From Bartonella bilalgolemi (lineage in GTDB: Bacteria; Pseudomonadota; Alphaproteobacteria; Rhizobiales; Rhizobiaceae), in assembly GCF_023500045.1 (NCBI RefSeq), contig NZ_JAMCOF010000006.1:50299-114298 (forward strand): a DNA stretch of 64,000 nucleotides, given 5' to 3'. Below, piece by piece: positions 1 through 10,693 of this stretch; the stretch's first letter is position 1; each line of letters begins with the position of its first letter. The notes beneath the pieces are model-generated. The model was not told the DNA's origin, made no database searches, and saw only the letters and a program-made list of their open reading frames with translations. Position numbers and translations under genes: made by a program.

Positions 1-1
1 A

Positions 2-724
2 GCAATGATTGAAAAAGAACCAGTGACTATTGTTATTTCTGAAAAAGGTTGGATGCGTGCTTTAAAAGGCCATTTGAATGATTACAAAACGCTTTCTTTC
101 AAAGAAGGTGATTGTTTGAAACTAGCATTTTCAGCATTTACTACAGATAAGATTATAGTGATAAGTACTGGTGGAAAATTTTTTACTATTAGTGCAAATA
201 TTTTGCCTGGAGGAAGAGGACATGGTGAACCAATTCGTATTTTAGTAGATATGGAGAATGAGCATAATATTCTCACAGCTTTTGTACATAATACGCAAAG
301 AAAAAGACTTTTAATTTCATCCTATGGCAATGGTTTTATTGTTTCTGAAACCGATATTATTGCCAATACACGAAAAGGAAAGCAAGTGATGAATGTTAAG
401 TCTCCTGATAGTTTAAAACTTTGCATTCCGGTAGAAGGCGATTACATTGCAATAGTTGGAGAAAACCGAAAAATGCTTATTTTTTCTATCGAACAAATAC
501 CAGAAATGAGTCGTGGGAAGGGTGTTCGTTTACAACGTTATAAAGATGGCGTTGTTATTGATGCTAAAACTTTTACTTTATCAGAAGGTTTAAGTTGGCA
601 AGATACAGCTGAGCGCAGTTTTAATCGCCAAGCTGATGAACTCGTTGAGTGGATGGGAACGCGTGCAGGGGCAGGACGTTTGGTTCCAAAGGGATTTCCA
701 AAATCAGGTAAATTTTCCGGTTAG
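2..724 (+). CDS. parC: DNA topoisomerase IV subunit A, C-terminal part (5' end outside window)
   Basis: The reading frame is open at the first base of the window, so this is the 3' part of a longer gene; about 240 codons are visible. The piece matches the C-terminal beta-pinwheel of ParC, which wraps DNA and positions it for decatenation by the ParC2ParE2 enzyme. The visible support is the repeated blade pattern and the alphaproteobacterial ParC segment around residues 70-95 ([17 protein letters not shown]), with a second blade near [14 protein letters not shown]. The partner gene parE lies in this window at 23501-25588. The catalytic tyrosine domain is upstream of the window. GyrA is the main alternative, but the short tail and the blade sequences fit ParC better. 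Confidence 0.9.
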   Translation, partial: AMIEKEPVTIVISEKGWMRALKGHLNDYKTLSFKEGDCLKLAFSAFTTDKIIVISTGGKFFTISANILPGGRGHGEPIRILVDMENEHNILTAFVHNTQRKRLLISSYGNGFIVSETDIIANTRKGKQVMNVKSPDSLKLCIPVEGDYIAIVGENRKMLIFSIEQIPEMSRGKGVRLQRYKDGVVIDAKTFTLSEGLSWQDTAERSFNRQADELVEWMGTRAGAGRLVPKGFPKSGKFSG

Positions 725-812
725 GATAACGTAAGTATGTTTGATTACTTGTTTATATAAGTATAATAAAAACATTGAGGATTTTATTATAGGATCAAGT
801 TCTATTTTATTG

Positions 813-2066
813 TTAGATTGATTCAGAATTATATTGTGTAAAAAAACGTCCATGCTCAGCCCATAAGACAAGAAGAATAGCTATGAGACTGAGAAAGAAA
901 AATCCGGCTGAATTAGGAATTGTTGTTTCATCGAAGCATTGTGCTATGAAAAAGCCAAGACCTGTACCGAGGGATGTTTGAAGAAAACCGGATACAGAAG
1001 ATGCAGTCCCAGCGATTTTTCCTAAAGGCTCAAGGGCAAGCGCATTAAAATTAGCCATAATACCGCCACATGCAAACATCAGTATGCAATACAATAACAT
1101 AAAAAACGGAAAAGATACAACACCGCTTGTTAAAACTGATCCAACAAACCAAATGCATGAAATACTAGAAAACAGTAAAAGCATTGTATGAGAAATACGT
1201 CGCATTCCAAAGCTTCCAACAAGACGAGAATTGAGAAAAGATGATATAGCTTGAAATGCAGCACCAAGGGCAAAGGCGACAGGAAACCAAATGCCTAAAT
1301 TATAGATTCCTTCATAAATTTGTTGTGATGTGTTAATAGCAGCAAAAATACAACCTAAAATAATAGAAGTTGCTAGTGTATAACAAAGCGTTGAACGATT
1401 GCTAATGATAAGCCATAAGTTATTTTTTACAGAAGAAAAAGAAAGAGATCGTGGTATATAAATGGTTTCAGGTAGACGCACTTGAATCCAAATCATTAAT
1501 CCAAAACCAACAATTGCCATGAATATAAAAATTAATTGCCATTGTCCAAATAACAAAATAATTTGTCCTACTGCTGGTCCAATCATTGTTGCAAGAAGAA
1601 AAATCATCATGACTATGGACATAACTTCTGCCATTTTTCGACCATTGTAGAGATCTCGTACAATGGACATTGTGAGCACACGCATAGCTGCTCCTCCAAT
1701 ACCTTGCACGACACGCAGAATAAGAAATATAGGAAAACTTGATGCAAATATACACGCGATTGCTGCACATGAATAGCAAGCAAGACCAATAAGAATAAGT
1801 TTGTGTCGTCCATAACGGTCACTTATTGGGCCAAAAAATATTTGCGTAGCACCATAACTGATTAGATAACAAGAGATGATATAATGCTGATCATTTTCAT
1901 TAGTAGCATGCAAGCTGTTTAAAATATCAGGCATAGCTGGTAGCATAATATCAATTGCTATCGAATTGATTGCCATAAGTGCTGCAATGAGGATAACAAA
2001 TTCTTTATATCCAATTTTTTTTTTAATTGCATCTAGATGCTTTTGTTCGTCGGCAGAATATGACAT
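813..2066 (-). CDS. MFS multidrug efflux transporter, Bcr/CflA family
   Basis: A 417-residue inner-membrane protein with about 12 hydrophobic segments. The first cytoplasmic loop carries the major-facilitator motif A at residues 79-89 (GPISDRYGRHK). The N-terminal segment with MLPAMPDI after the first helix is typical of the drug:H+ antiporter-1 Bcr/CflA group, which exports bicyclomycin, chloramphenicol and similar compounds. The substrate here cannot be told from sequence. It converges on parC and is the most downstream member of the minus-strand run that begins with rpe; the 66-base gap to grxD leaves it open whether it shares a transcript. Confidence 0.88.
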   Translation of the reverse strand: MSYSADEQKHLDAIKKKIGYKEFVILIAALMAINSIAIDIMLPAMPDILNSLHATNENDQHYIISCYLISYGATQIFFGPISDRYGRHKLILIGLACYSCAAIACIFASSFPIFLILRVVQGIGGAAMRVLTMSIVRDLYNGRKMAEVMSIVMMIFLLATMIGPAVGQIILLFGQWQLIFIFMAIVGFGLMIWIQVRLPETIYIPRSLSFSSVKNNLWLIISNRSTLCYTLATSIILGCIFAAINTSQQIYEGIYNLGIWFPVAFALGAAFQAISSFLNSRLVGSFGMRRISHTMLLLFSSISCIWFVGSVLTSGVVSFPFFMLLYCILMFACGGIMANFNALALEPLGKIAGTASSVSGFLQTSLGTGLGFFIAQCFDETTIPNSAGFFFLSLIAILLVLWAEHGRFFTQYNSESI

Positions 2067-2132
2067 ATGTATCCTTAAAATAAGAATTTCGACTGAACAA
2101 TACCTAATAAAAATTTGAATAATTAGAGGTAT

Positions 2133-2465
2133 TTATGACTTGGTAAAGGTTATATTTTTTTCTTTCAGCAATTCCTGCAACTCATTGTTTTGAAACATTT
2201 CTTTGACAATATCACAGCCACCAATAAATTCACCTGTGATATAGAGTTGTGGGATTGTTGGCCAATTTGAATAATCTTTTATTCCTTGACGTAATTCGTT
2301 AGAAGTTAAAATATTAATTCCTTTATAATTTACTCCTAAATAGTCAAGAATTTGAACAACTTGTCCAGAAAATCCACATTGAGGAGAATTAGGCGTCCCT
2401 TTCATGAATAAAACAACTTCGTTTGTTTTAATTTCATTATCAATAAAATCATGAACAGCAGTCAT
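2133..2465 (-). CDS. grxD: Monothiol glutaredoxin, Grx4 type
   Basis: A 110-residue cytosolic protein with the monothiol CGFS active site at residues 30-33 and the usual downstream elements WPTIPQLY and GGCDIV, which hold glutathione. Proteins of this class bind a [2Fe-2S] cluster with glutathione and pass it on, often as a heterodimer with BolA proteins. A bolA gene lies just upstream (2565-2798) in the same orientation, which supports a joint role in iron-sulfur cluster trafficking or iron sensing. Length is normal for the family. Confidence 0.95.
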   Translation of the reverse strand: MTAVHDFIDNEIKTNEVVLFMKGTPNSPQCGFSGQVVQILDYLGVNYKGINILTSNELRQGIKDYSNWPTIPQLYITGEFIGGCDIVKEMFQNNELQELLKEKNITFTKS

Positions 2466-2564
2466 TATTATTCCTCAATATTGCCGATTTTGAAAAACAC
2501 ACGTTTATACTAATATCATTTTTTAACCGTATTAACAGAATGAATGCAAGAGAAAATTTTGAAA

Positions 2565-2798
2565 TTATTTAGGAACACTTGTTTGCAGAGCTAAAGCATG
2601 GAGAACGTTTCCCATATTTCCTTTAAGAGCATCATAGACCATTTTGTGCTGTTGAACACGGCTTTTTCCTCGAAAATTTTCTGAAATAATTTCAGCTGCG
2701 TAATGTTCACCATCTCCAGCAAGATCACGAATTGTTATTTTTGCATCGGGAATGCTTTCACGAATAAGAATTTCAATTTCATTTGCACTCATTGCCAT
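2565..2798 (-). CDS. bolA: BolA family protein
   Basis: A 77-residue BolA-fold protein. Visible family features are the C-terminal signature with VYDAL and the helix ending MGNVLHALALQT, plus the conserved DGEHYAAEIIS strand. BolA proteins bind monothiol glutaredoxins through a shared [2Fe-2S] cluster. The gene sits between purL and grxD, an arrangement common in Rhizobiales as far as I recall. Translation could start at the first Met or two codons later (MSANEIE); an AGGAG-like site lies just upstream. Its short length suggests the IbaG/BolA2-like subgroup rather than E. coli BolA itself. Confidence 0.92.
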   Translation of the reverse strand: MAMSANEIEILIRESIPDAKITIRDLAGDGEHYAAEIISENFRGKSRVQQHKMVYDALKGNMGNVLHALALQTSVPK

Positions 2799-2860
2799 GG
2801 AAATTCTCCTTGATTTGTTTATTTTTATAAGAATTAGTTTATAATTAATAAAAGTGAATA

Positions 2861-5086
2861 TTATTTACTTTTATCCATAAATTTTGGAAACCAATTTTCA
2901 TAAGCCTGTGTAAGTTCAGTTATTGAAAGTGTTAATACATCTTTTATATCAAGTGTGTTACCTTCAACTATACCAAGCTCTATTAAGGGAATTGCATTTG
3001 TTTGTGCAAGCATTTTAAGATTATCTAATGCGTTAGGTTTAATTGCTAAAAGGTAACGCCCTTGGTCTTCACCAAAAAGTTCAGCGTGATGTGGCGATTG
3101 ATTACTTAATTCTAATTTGATTCCTTTATTTGCTTTAATTACCATTTCTGCAAGAGCGATGGCTAATCCTCCATCAGAAATATCATGAGCGGCATGAACA
3201 AAACCGCGATGAATAACATTGCGAACAAATTCGCCATGTTTTTTTTCAAGGTGTAAATCTACATAAGGTGGAGCACCTGCTTCAATATTTAAAATGTTAT
3301 GCATATAGATTGATTGTCCTAGATATGACCCGCAGGAGCCAATTAAAACAATAATATCTCCATTGTGCATACCATTGATCGTAACCATTTTTGACCAATC
3401 ATTAAGGAGGCCAACACCCGCTATTGTAGGTGTAGGAAGAATTGCTTCTCCATTAGTTTCATTATAAAGAGAAACATTTCCTGAAACAATTGGAAAGTCG
3501 AGTATTTTGCAAGCTTCGCTTATACCTTTAATAGCTAAAACAAGTTGCCCCATAATTTCAGGCTTTTCTGGATTGCCAAAATTAAGATTATCTGTGGCAG
3601 CGAGTGGTGTTGCGCCTGTGGTGCTTATATTACGCCAGCATTCTGCAACGGCTTGTTTTCCTCCTTCATAAGGATCAGCTTCACAATAACGAGGTGTTAC
3701 ATCGGTAGAAAAAGCAAGAGCACGTTTATCATTATTGCTTACACGGATAACACCTGCGTCACCACCTGGTCTAACAAGACTGTTTCCTTGGATTAGGGTA
3801 TCATATTGTTCGTAAACCCATCGCCGTGAGCTTTGATTGGCAGAATTCAAAAGTGAAAGAAGTACATTACCAAGATTATCCACTTTTTCAACTTCTTCTA
3901 CTTTTAAGGCAGATTTTTTAAGGGGTTCTATCCAAGGACGATCATAGATAGGTGCTTCATTACCAAGTTCTTTGATTGGGAGGTTTGCTACTTCTTTTCC
4001 TTTATGTAGCACACGGAAACGCAAATCATCAGTAGTTTTTCCGATAACAGAGAAATGAAGTCCCCATTTTTGAAAAATTTTCTCTGCTTGTTTTTCTAGC
4101 TCTGGCTTAAGTACCATAAGCATACGCTCTTGGCTTTCAGAAAGCATCATTTCATAGGCTGTCATATTATCTTCACGAACTGGTACTTGATCAAGATTAA
4201 GTTCTATACCTAGATCTCCTTTTGCACCCATTTCCACCGCAGAAGAGGTTAGTCCTGCGGCTCCCATATCTTGAATAGCAATAACAGCTCCTAATGCCAT
4301 TAATTCTAAACAGGCTTCAAGAAGACATTTTTCAGTAAAAGGATCACCTACTTGAACAGTTGGACGTTTTTCATCAATTGTATTATCAAATTCAGTGGAA
4401 GCCATTGTTGCTCCACCAACACCATCACGCCCTGTTTTAGCACCGAGATAAACAACAGGAAATCCTACACCTTGTGCTTTGGAATAAAAAATGGAATCTA
4501 TTTTCGCAATACCAGCTGCAAAGGCGTTAACAAGGATATTACCATTGTAGCGTTTATCAAAATTAACTTCTCCACCAACAGTTGATACGCCAAAAGCATT
4601 ACCGTAACCACCAATTCCAGAAACAACACCAGAAACAAGATGACGTGTTCGAGGATGGTCGGGAGAGCCAAATCGTAATGCATTCATAGTCGCAATAGGT
4701 CGGGCCCCCATCGTAAAAACATCGCGTAAAATGCCACCAATGCCTGTTGCAGCACCTTGATAGGGCTCAATGTAAGAAGGATGGTTATGACTTTCCATTT
4801 TAAAAACAATGCATTCACCATTACCAATGTCAACGACTCCCGCATTCTCTCCAGGGCCTTGGATGACACATTTCCCTTTTGTTGGTAAGGTTTTAAGCCA
4901 TTTTTTGGATGACTTATAAGAACAATGCTCATTCCACATAGCAGAAAAAATTCCGAGCTCTGTAAATGTTGGCTCTCTACCAATTAACTTCAAAATACGT
5001 TGATATTCATCAGTTTTTAAGCCATGATTTGCAATTAATTCTGGTGTAATGGTAATATCATTGCAAAAGGTCATATTAGTTTTCAT
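2861..5086 (-). CDS. purL: Phosphoribosylformylglycinamidine synthase subunit PurL (small type)
   Basis: A 741-residue protein, the length of the small PurL that works with separate PurQ and PurS, not the roughly 1300-residue fused enzyme. It converts FGAR to FGAM with ATP and ammonia delivered from PurQ. Typical PurL elements are visible: the N-terminal segment with [12 protein letters not shown], the ATP-binding stretch KMESHNHPS followed by GAATGIGGI, and the second half-repeat with [13 protein letters not shown] and HDISDGGLA. PurQ and PurS are encoded just upstream on the same strand, across a 237-base gap, and purC follows the same orientation. The start with MKTNMTF is plausible; the second Met is an alternative. 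Confidence 0.97.
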   Translation of the reverse strand: MKTNMTFCNDITITPELIANHGLKTDEYQRILKLIGREPTFTELGIFSAMWNEHCSYKSSKKWLKTLPTKGKCVIQGPGENAGVVDIGNGECIVFKMESHNHPSYIEPYQGAATGIGGILRDVFTMGARPIATMNALRFGSPDHPRTRHLVSGVVSGIGGYGNAFGVSTVGGEVNFDKRYNGNILVNAFAAGIAKIDSIFYSKAQGVGFPVVYLGAKTGRDGVGGATMASTEFDNTIDEKRPTVQVGDPFTEKCLLEACLELMALGAVIAIQDMGAAGLTSSAVEMGAKGDLGIELNLDQVPVREDNMTAYEMMLSESQERMLMVLKPELEKQAEKIFQKWGLHFSVIGKTTDDLRFRVLHKGKEVANLPIKELGNEAPIYDRPWIEPLKKSALKVEEVEKVDNLGNVLLSLLNSANQSSRRWVYEQYDTLIQGNSLVRPGGDAGVIRVSNNDKRALAFSTDVTPRYCEADPYEGGKQAVAECWRNISTTGATPLAATDNLNFGNPEKPEIMGQLVLAIKGISEACKILDFPIVSGNVSLYNETNGEAILPTPTIAGVGLLNDWSKMVTINGMHNGDIIVLIGSCGSYLGQSIYMHNILNIEAGAPPYVDLHLEKKHGEFVRNVIHRGFVHAAHDISDGGLAIALAEMVIKANKGIKLELSNQSPHHAELFGEDQGRYLLAIKPNALDNLKMLAQTNAIPLIELGIVEGNTLDIKDVLTLSITELTQAYENWFPKFMDKSK

Positions 5087-5323
5087 TCCGTTAAATTAAT
5101 TAAAATTAACATTTATTATTGCCTTTAATCCAGTAATCCAGATTATTAGCTTTATTCATTTATAGATCAACAATACTATGTATATAGAGTAATATATTTC
5201 ATTATGATCGATGAAGAAATATAACTGATAAAATTTATTTTATATATTTTCGTATTACTGGCTGTTTTGTATAGACAGTTAATGCAAAAATATCTGGAAA
5301 TTCCAAGAAATATTTTTTTATGA

Positions 5324-5992
5324 TCATGATACTAATTCTAAAACACTTTGAAAAAGTAAACGACCATCAGTACCGCCATGTGCTACTTCAATAAGGTTTT
5401 CAGGATGAGGCATCATACCAAGCACATTACCAGCTTTATTAATAATGCCAGCTATATCATTGATTGAACCATTAGGATTCTCACCTTTTGCATAGCGGAA
5501 AACAATCTGTTTGTTATCTTCCATTTGTTTCAATACATCATTATCAGCAAAGTAATTGCCATCATGATGAGCAACAGGGCAGCGGATAATTTGTCCTTTT
5601 TTATAAAGATGGGAAAATTTCGTTTCAGCATTGGTTACTTCAAGTTTTACTTCACGGCAAACAAATTTCAACGAAACGTTACGCATTAGAATACCTGGCA
5701 ATAATCCTGCTTCTAATAAAATTTGAAAACCATTACATATTCCTATGATTGTTATACCCTGTTGTGCTTTATCGCAAACAGCTCGCAAAACTGGTGTTCG
5801 TGCACCAATAGCACCACATCTTAGGTAATCACCATAGGAAAAACCACCAGGAATAACAATCATATCTACATTTGGAATTGTTGTTTCTGTTTGCCAAATT
5901 TTTAATGGCTCAACACCTGTTATGTGATACAAAGCTGCAATCATGTCTTGATCGCGATTTAACCCGGGTAATTGAATGATAGCAGTTCTCAT
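5324..5992 (-). CDS. purQ: Phosphoribosylformylglycinamidine synthase glutaminase subunit PurQ
   Basis: A 222-residue class I glutamine amidotransferase. The nucleophile is Cys86 in GICNGFQ, and the His/Glu of the triad are H196 and E198 in MMPHPEN. It releases ammonia from glutamine for PurL. The N-terminus ([15 protein letters not shown]) and the [12 protein letters not shown] stretch are typical. It starts 11 bases after purS ends, so the two are almost certainly co-transcribed. Confidence 0.97.
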   Translation of the reverse strand: MRTAIIQLPGLNRDQDMIAALYHITGVEPLKIWQTETTIPNVDMIVIPGGFSYGDYLRCGAIGARTPVLRAVCDKAQQGITIIGICNGFQILLEAGLLPGILMRNVSLKFVCREVKLEVTNAETKFSHLYKKGQIIRCPVAHHDGNYFADNDVLKQMEDNKQIVFRYAKGENPNGSINDIAGIINKAGNVLGMMPHPENLIEVAHGGTDGRLLFQSVLELVS

Positions 5993-6003
5993 AATTAATT
6001 TAC

Positions 6004-6243
6004 TTAAAGAAGTTCTATTGTATAGTTTTCAATAACAGTATTCGCAAGCAATTGTTCACACATTTGTTCGAGTGTTTGTTTTGCAGATTCAATAGGCATA
6101 TCATTAAGGATAATATCAAAAACTTTCCCTTGGCGAATAGATTGAATATTTGTAAAGGCTAAGCTACTTAAAGCATTAACTATTGCCTCCCCTTGTGGAT
6201 CAAGGATACTATTTTTTAAAGTAACTGTGACACGTGCCTTCAT
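6004..6243 (-). CDS. purS: Phosphoribosylformylglycinamidine synthase subunit PurS
   Basis: A 79-residue protein with the PurS signature at its start ([17 protein letters not shown]) and the motif GKVFDIIL in the middle. PurS forms a dimer that bridges PurQ and small PurL and is needed for ammonia channelling. It lies between purC and purQ in the same direction, with an 11-base gap to purQ, and its presence agrees with the small PurL. Length is normal. Confidence 0.96.
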   Translation of the reverse strand: MKARVTVTLKNSILDPQGEAIVNALSSLAFTNIQSIRQGKVFDIILNDMPIESAKQTLEQMCEQLLANTVIENYTIELL

Positions 6244-6326
6244 TTTTTTTTTCCTATTATTTAAATAACTCTTTTTTGCAGAATAGTATTTTTATTAAGT
6301 AAGTTAGGATTGCGCTATTTTGCTTT

Positions 6327-7094
6327 TTATTTAACTAAAACTGGACCACTAGGCCGTGGAGGTTCGTTTTCATTCATAATACCAAGACGTCTTGCAACAT
6401 CTTGATAGGCATCAATAAGTCCACCCATATCACGCCGAAAACGATCTTTATCCAGTTTTTCTTTTGTTTGAATATCCCATAAACGAGAAGAATCAGGTGA
6501 AATTTCATCTGCGAGAACAATACGCATTGTTTCACCTATCCATAAACGACCAAATTCCACTTTAAAATCAACCAACTGGATACCAACGCCTGCAAATAGC
6601 CCAGAGAGAAAATCATTAATACGAAATGAAAGTTGCATAATATCTTCTACTTCTTGTGGAGCAGCCCATCCAAAAGCAACGATATGTTCTTCAGTTACCA
6701 TTGGATCATCAAGAGAATCATTTTTATAATAAAATTCAATGATAGATTGTGGAAGAGCTGTTCCTTCTTCTAATCCTAAACGCTTAGAAAGGGAACCTGC
6801 GACGATATTACGTACAACAACCTCTAATGGAATAATTTCAACCGCTTTAATAAGCTGTTCGCGCATATTGATACGTTTAATGAAATGTGTTGGAATTCCT
6901 AAACGACCAAGTTGAGTAAAAATATATTCTGAAATACGGTTATTTAATACTCCTTTGCCATCGATGATTTCATGCTTTTTTGCATTAAATGCAGTTGCAT
7001 CATCTTTAAAAAATTGAATATAAGTTCCCGGCTCAGGCCCTTCATATAGAATTTTGGCCTTTCCTTCGTAAATGCGGTGGCGACGATTCATCAT
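6327..7094 (-). CDS. purC: Phosphoribosylaminoimidazole-succinocarboxamide synthase
   Basis: A 255-residue SAICAR synthetase, which joins CAIR and aspartate using ATP. Visible family motifs are the N-terminal [15 protein letters not shown] loop, [21 protein letters not shown] and [13 protein letters not shown]. It lies 83 bases upstream of purS on the same strand and probably belongs to the purC-purS-purQ-purL transcription unit. The start is [11 protein letters not shown]; the first and second Met are adjacent and cannot be separated by sequence. Confidence 0.97.
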   Translation of the reverse strand: MMNRRHRIYEGKAKILYEGPEPGTYIQFFKDDATAFNAKKHEIIDGKGVLNNRISEYIFTQLGRLGIPTHFIKRINMREQLIKAVEIIPLEVVVRNIVAGSLSKRLGLEEGTALPQSIIEFYYKNDSLDDPMVTEEHIVAFGWAAPQEVEDIMQLSFRINDFLSGLFAGVGIQLVDFKVEFGRLWIGETMRIVLADEISPDSSRLWDIQTKEKLDKDRFRRDMGGLIDAYQDVARRLGIMNENEPPRPSGPVLVK

Positions 7095-7216
7095 ATTTTT
7101 CTATTCGTTTAGAGGTGTCAAATATTACTACGAAGAAAAACATTATCCTAATTGTCAAGAATTCTCAATGAGAGCTATACTATTTACTACAGTTTTGTTA
7201 TTTAAAATATGAAGAT

Positions 7217-7765
7217 TTAGAGTTTTGAAAAGAAATGAGAAAGAAGTATCAATCCTTCTGGCCAAGGTCCATGTCCAGATTCTACATTAATATGACCAGA
7301 CTGTCCAGCATCAACGAAAAGTGCACCCCAGTCATGAGCAAGCTTCTGGGCTACTGAAAAGTGGCAAAATTCATCGTTATGGCTAGCTACAACCACTGAA
7401 GGAAAAGGTAAACTTTTACGGTGATATGGAGCAAATGTCATCAAATGTTTGGAATGTATTTTTTCATTCTCTATATCCGGTGGAGCAACAAAGAAAGCAC
7501 CACGAATTTTTTCTGGATTACGTGCAACTGCGTGAATAGCTGTTGGAACTCCTAATGAATGAGCTATAATAGCAATAGGTTTATTAGCTTGTTCAATAGC
7601 AGCTTCAACAGCATTAACCCACTCTTCTCGGGCAGGTTTTGACCATTGGATTTGTTGTACGCGGCGAGCTGTAGATAATTTTTGTTCCCAACGTGTTTGC
7701 CAGTGATCAGGGCCAGATCCTTTATAGCCCGGGATAATAAGAATATCGAGTTGATTTGCTTTCAT
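7217..7765 (-). CDS. RBBP9/YdeN-type alpha/beta hydrolase
   Basis: A 182-residue serine hydrolase of the RBBP9/YdeN family. The N-terminal LIIPGYKGSGPDHWQTRWE segment is a strong family mark. A likely catalytic triad is Ser70 (in AHSLG), Asp131 (in SHNDEF) and His158 (in GQSGHIN). The natural substrate of bacterial members is mostly unknown. It sits between purB and purC, with 8 bases to purB, so it is probably co-transcribed with purine genes, but nothing in the sequence ties it to purine synthesis. Confidence 0.85.
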   Translation of the reverse strand: MKANQLDILIIPGYKGSGPDHWQTRWEQKLSTARRVQQIQWSKPAREEWVNAVEAAIEQANKPIAIIAHSLGVPTAIHAVARNPEKIRGAFFVAPPDIENEKIHSKHLMTFAPYHRKSLPFPSVVVASHNDEFCHFSVAQKLAHDWGALFVDAGQSGHINVESGHGPWPEGLILLSHFFSKL

Positions 7766-7773
7766 GAACTTTT

Positions 7774-9075
7774 TTATCCAAAAACCCGTTCAAAAATTGT
7801 ATCAACATGTTTAGTGTGATAAGAAAGATCAAATTTTTCACGAAGCTCTGCTTCACTTAAAATTTTTAGAACATCTTCATCTCTTAGCAACTCTTCTAAA
7901 AAATTTTTTCCTTGTTCCCAAGCTTTCATTGCATTGCGTTGTACAATCTGATACGCATCTTCACGGCTAGTACCAGCTTGTGTAAGTGCTAAAAGTACAC
8001 GCTGCGAATAAATAAGGCCACAAAATTTGTTGAGATTTTTTTTCATATTTTCTGGATAAATAATTAAGTTTTCAATTACAGATGTTAATCGGGCAAGAGC
8101 AAAATCAAGCGTAATAGTAGCATCAGGGCCAATGTAACGTTCAACAGATGAATGAGAAATATCACGTTCGTGCCAAAGTGCTACATTTTCCATTGCAGGT
8201 ATTACAAATGCGCGTACCATACGGGCTAATCCAGTCAAATTTTCTGTTAAAACCGGATTACGTTTATGAGGCATTGCTGATGAGCCTTTTTGACCAGAGG
8301 AAAAATATTCTTCTACTTCAAGAACTTCTGTTCGTTGCAAATGGCGTATTTCTATGGCTAATCTTTCAATAGATGAAGCGATAATACCAAGTGTTGCAAA
8401 AAACATAGCGTGACGATCGCGAGGTATAACCTGAGTGGAAATAGTTTCAATATGCATACCTAATGCTTTTGCTACATATTTTTCAACACGTGGATCAATA
8501 TTAGCAAAAGTTCCAACAGCTCCAGAGATAGCACAAGTGGAAATTTCTTCTCGTGCGGTAAGTAAACGTTTATGACAACGAGCAAATTCAGCGTATGCGA
8601 AAGCAAATTTGATCCCAAATGTCGTAGGCTCAGCATGAATACCATGACTACGTCCAATAGTAATTGTTTCTTTATGTTCAAAGGCACGTTTTTTCAATGC
8701 TGCAAGAAGATGGTCTATATCTTGTAAAAGAATATCAGTAGCACGCATCAATTGGACATTGAGTGTTGTATCTAATATATCTGACGATGTCATACCCTGA
8801 TGAATAAAACGAGACTCTGGTCCCATAAACTCAGCCAAATGAGTTAAGAATGCTATAACATCATGCTTAGTAATTGTCTCAATTTCATTAATACGACTCA
8901 CATTAAATTTGGCAATTGCACCTTTTTCCCAGATGGTTTTAGCTGCTTCTTTAGGAATAATACCAAGCTGAGCCATTGCATCACAAGCATGTGCTTCAAT
9001 TTCAAACCAAATACGATATTTTGTTTCTGATGACCAGATTGCCACCATTTCAGGACGAGAATAACGTGTGATCAT
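7774..9075 (-). CDS. purB: Adenylosuccinate lyase
   Basis: A 433-residue fumarase/aspartase-superfamily enzyme that acts twice in purine synthesis: SAICAR to AICAR plus fumarate, and adenylosuccinate to AMP plus fumarate. The superfamily signature GSSAMPHKRNP is at residues 264-274, and the substrate-binding segments HQGMTSSDILDT and GRSHGIHAEP are present. It is preceded closely by rpe (9-base gap) and followed by the RBBP9-type hydrolase. The length and the N-terminus ITRYSRPEM fit the short, thermophile-like PurB class. Confidence 0.97.
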   Translation of the reverse strand: MITRYSRPEMVAIWSSETKYRIWFEIEAHACDAMAQLGIIPKEAAKTIWEKGAIAKFNVSRINEIETITKHDVIAFLTHLAEFMGPESRFIHQGMTSSDILDTTLNVQLMRATDILLQDIDHLLAALKKRAFEHKETITIGRSHGIHAEPTTFGIKFAFAYAEFARCHKRLLTAREEISTCAISGAVGTFANIDPRVEKYVAKALGMHIETISTQVIPRDRHAMFFATLGIIASSIERLAIEIRHLQRTEVLEVEEYFSSGQKGSSAMPHKRNPVLTENLTGLARMVRAFVIPAMENVALWHERDISHSSVERYIGPDATITLDFALARLTSVIENLIIYPENMKKNLNKFCGLIYSQRVLLALTQAGTSREDAYQIVQRNAMKAWEQGKNFLEELLRDEDVLKILSEAELREKFDLSYHTKHVDTIFERVFG

Positions 9076-9084
9076 AATTTTTCC

Positions 9085-9759
9085 TTATTGTGAGAGAATT
9101 ACAGCTTGGCGCAGTGCATTAATACGTGTTTTGTAAAGATTTTTGTTACCATTTTTATAAATTGCAGAGCCTGCAACAAATATATTTGCACCTGCTTTTG
9201 CAGTTTTTCCAATTGTATCAACCGTAATACCACCATCAACTTCAAGATCAATAGGACGGTTGGCAATCATATTTTTTACTCTTTTGATTTTATTTTCCAT
9301 ACCTGGAATAAAATTTTGTCCACCAAATCCAGGGTTAACTGTCATAATAAGGATGAGATCTAATTGATCCAGCAAATATTCGAGTATATGTTCTGATGTG
9401 CTTGGATTTATTGCAATTCCGGCTTTTTTACCCATTGCTTTGATCATTTGCAATGAACGATGAAGATGAGTACTTGATTCTGCATGAATGGTTATAATAT
9501 CTGAACCAGCTTTTGCGAAAGCTTCAAGATAAGGATCTACAGATGCTATCATAAGGTGAACGTCAAATACTGCTTTTGTTTGTGGACGTAAAGCTTTAAC
9601 AACGTCTGGCCCAAAGGTGATATTAGGGACAAAATGACCATCCATGATATCAAGATGAATCCAATCTGCACCAGCATCAAGAACATCTGATAATTCTTGA
9701 CCAAGTTTAGAAAAATCAGAAGCTAAGAGTGAAGGGGCAATAAGATGGGAACGGGACAT
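9085..9759 (-). CDS. rpe: Ribulose-phosphate 3-epimerase
   Basis: A 224-residue TIM-barrel enzyme that interconverts ribulose 5-phosphate and xylulose 5-phosphate in the pentose phosphate pathway. Visible motifs are IAPSLLASDFSKLG at the start, the metal-binding HLDIMDGHFVPNITFGP, MTVNPGFGGQ and the DGGI near residue 176. It is the first gene of the minus-strand run that continues into purB. Supplying ribose phosphate upstream of purine genes is metabolically coherent, though that link is inference. Confidence 0.97.
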   Translation of the reverse strand: MSRSHLIAPSLLASDFSKLGQELSDVLDAGADWIHLDIMDGHFVPNITFGPDVVKALRPQTKAVFDVHLMIASVDPYLEAFAKAGSDIITIHAESSTHLHRSLQMIKAMGKKAGIAINPSTSEHILEYLLDQLDLILIMTVNPGFGGQNFIPGMENKIKRVKNMIANRPIDLEVDGGITVDTIGKTAKAGANIFVAGSAIYKNGNKNLYKTRINALRQAVILSQ

Positions 9760-9916
9760 TAAGATCTCCTTAGTTGATCTTTTTTAGCATGTAATTTTAT
9801 ATGATAAAATATACATTTTTATTGTTCATATATGATATTAAGAGAGTGATAGTGTATAATAAAAGAAAGTATTGAAATATATTTTGAAATTTTAACAGTT
9901 GTATAAGTAAAAAATT

Positions 9917-10456
9917 ATGTCTAAGCATAAAATACATTTAACACCGAAACCTCAATCAATAGTTCCTGTTTCGTCTCAAGAATATCGGGATACAATGAGT
10001 CATTTTGCAGGAGCTGTGCATATTGTAACAACAGATGGTATTAAGGGTAAGCGTGGTGTGACAATTTCAGCTTGTTGTTCCTTATCAGACGATCCTCCAA
10101 CACTTCTTGTCTGTTTAATGCGATATAATACTGAAAATAAGCTATTTATGGAAAACGGAAATTTTTGTGTCAATAGTTTAACAGGAAAACATCGTTTATT
10201 AGCCGATGTCTTTTCTGGACGCTATAGTTTCACACAAAATGAACGTTTTGCTGCAGCTGAATGGGGTATTTTGCAGACCGGTGCTCCCAGTTTATTAAAT
10301 GCTTTAGCCTCGTTTGACTGTAATTTAATTTGTTATCATGAACATGCAACTCACTATATTTTGATCGGTGAAGTTGTTGCAATAAACCGTAATCAAGAAA
10401 AAGATTCTTTAATGTATTTTAATCGCGACTATCATACCTTATCTTTACCTTTGTAA
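9917..10456 (+). CDS. Flavin reductase family protein (HpaC/RutF-like)
   Basis: A 179-residue protein of the flavin reductase-like FMN-binding split-barrel family. The segment FAGAVHIVTTDGIKGKRGVTISACCSLSDDPPTLLVC is typical of NAD(P)H:flavin oxidoreductases that feed reduced flavin to a monooxygenase partner. No partner monooxygenase is adjacent, so the specific role is open. It is divergent from rpe and followed by a hairpin with a T-run at 10494-10512 that looks like its terminator. The N-terminal 28 residues look like a poorly conserved extension. Confidence 0.85.
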   Translation: MSKHKIHLTPKPQSIVPVSSQEYRDTMSHFAGAVHIVTTDGIKGKRGVTISACCSLSDDPPTLLVCLMRYNTENKLFMENGNFCVNSLTGKHRLLADVFSGRYSFTQNERFAAAEWGILQTGAPSLLNALASFDCNLICYHEHATHYILIGEVVAINRNQEKDSLMYFNRDYHTLSLPL

Positions 10457-10493
10457 GCGTATATTTTGCAAATATTGGTGATTTGTTATTATT

Positions 10494-10512
10494 AGGTTGA
10501 TTAACCTTTTTT
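10494..10512 (+). terminator. Probable intrinsic terminator after the flavin reductase gene
   Basis: A 5-bp stem AGGTT/AACCT with the 4-base loop GATT is followed directly by a run of T. It lies 38 bases after the flavin reductase stop codon and before the decayed dksA. The stem is short, so strength is uncertain. Confidence 0.45.
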
Positions 10513-10693
10513 GCAATTTGTCTAAAATTTCATGTACTTCTCTTAGTATATCATTTTTCAAAGAATTAATTTAGCACAAAAATATACCTTTTGCTGCTTA
10601 TTTATGAAACGATCATCTTTACTAGCATAATATATCATCATTCATTTCATAAAACTCCTACATATGAAAAGCTTAAACGCATATTTTTAATAT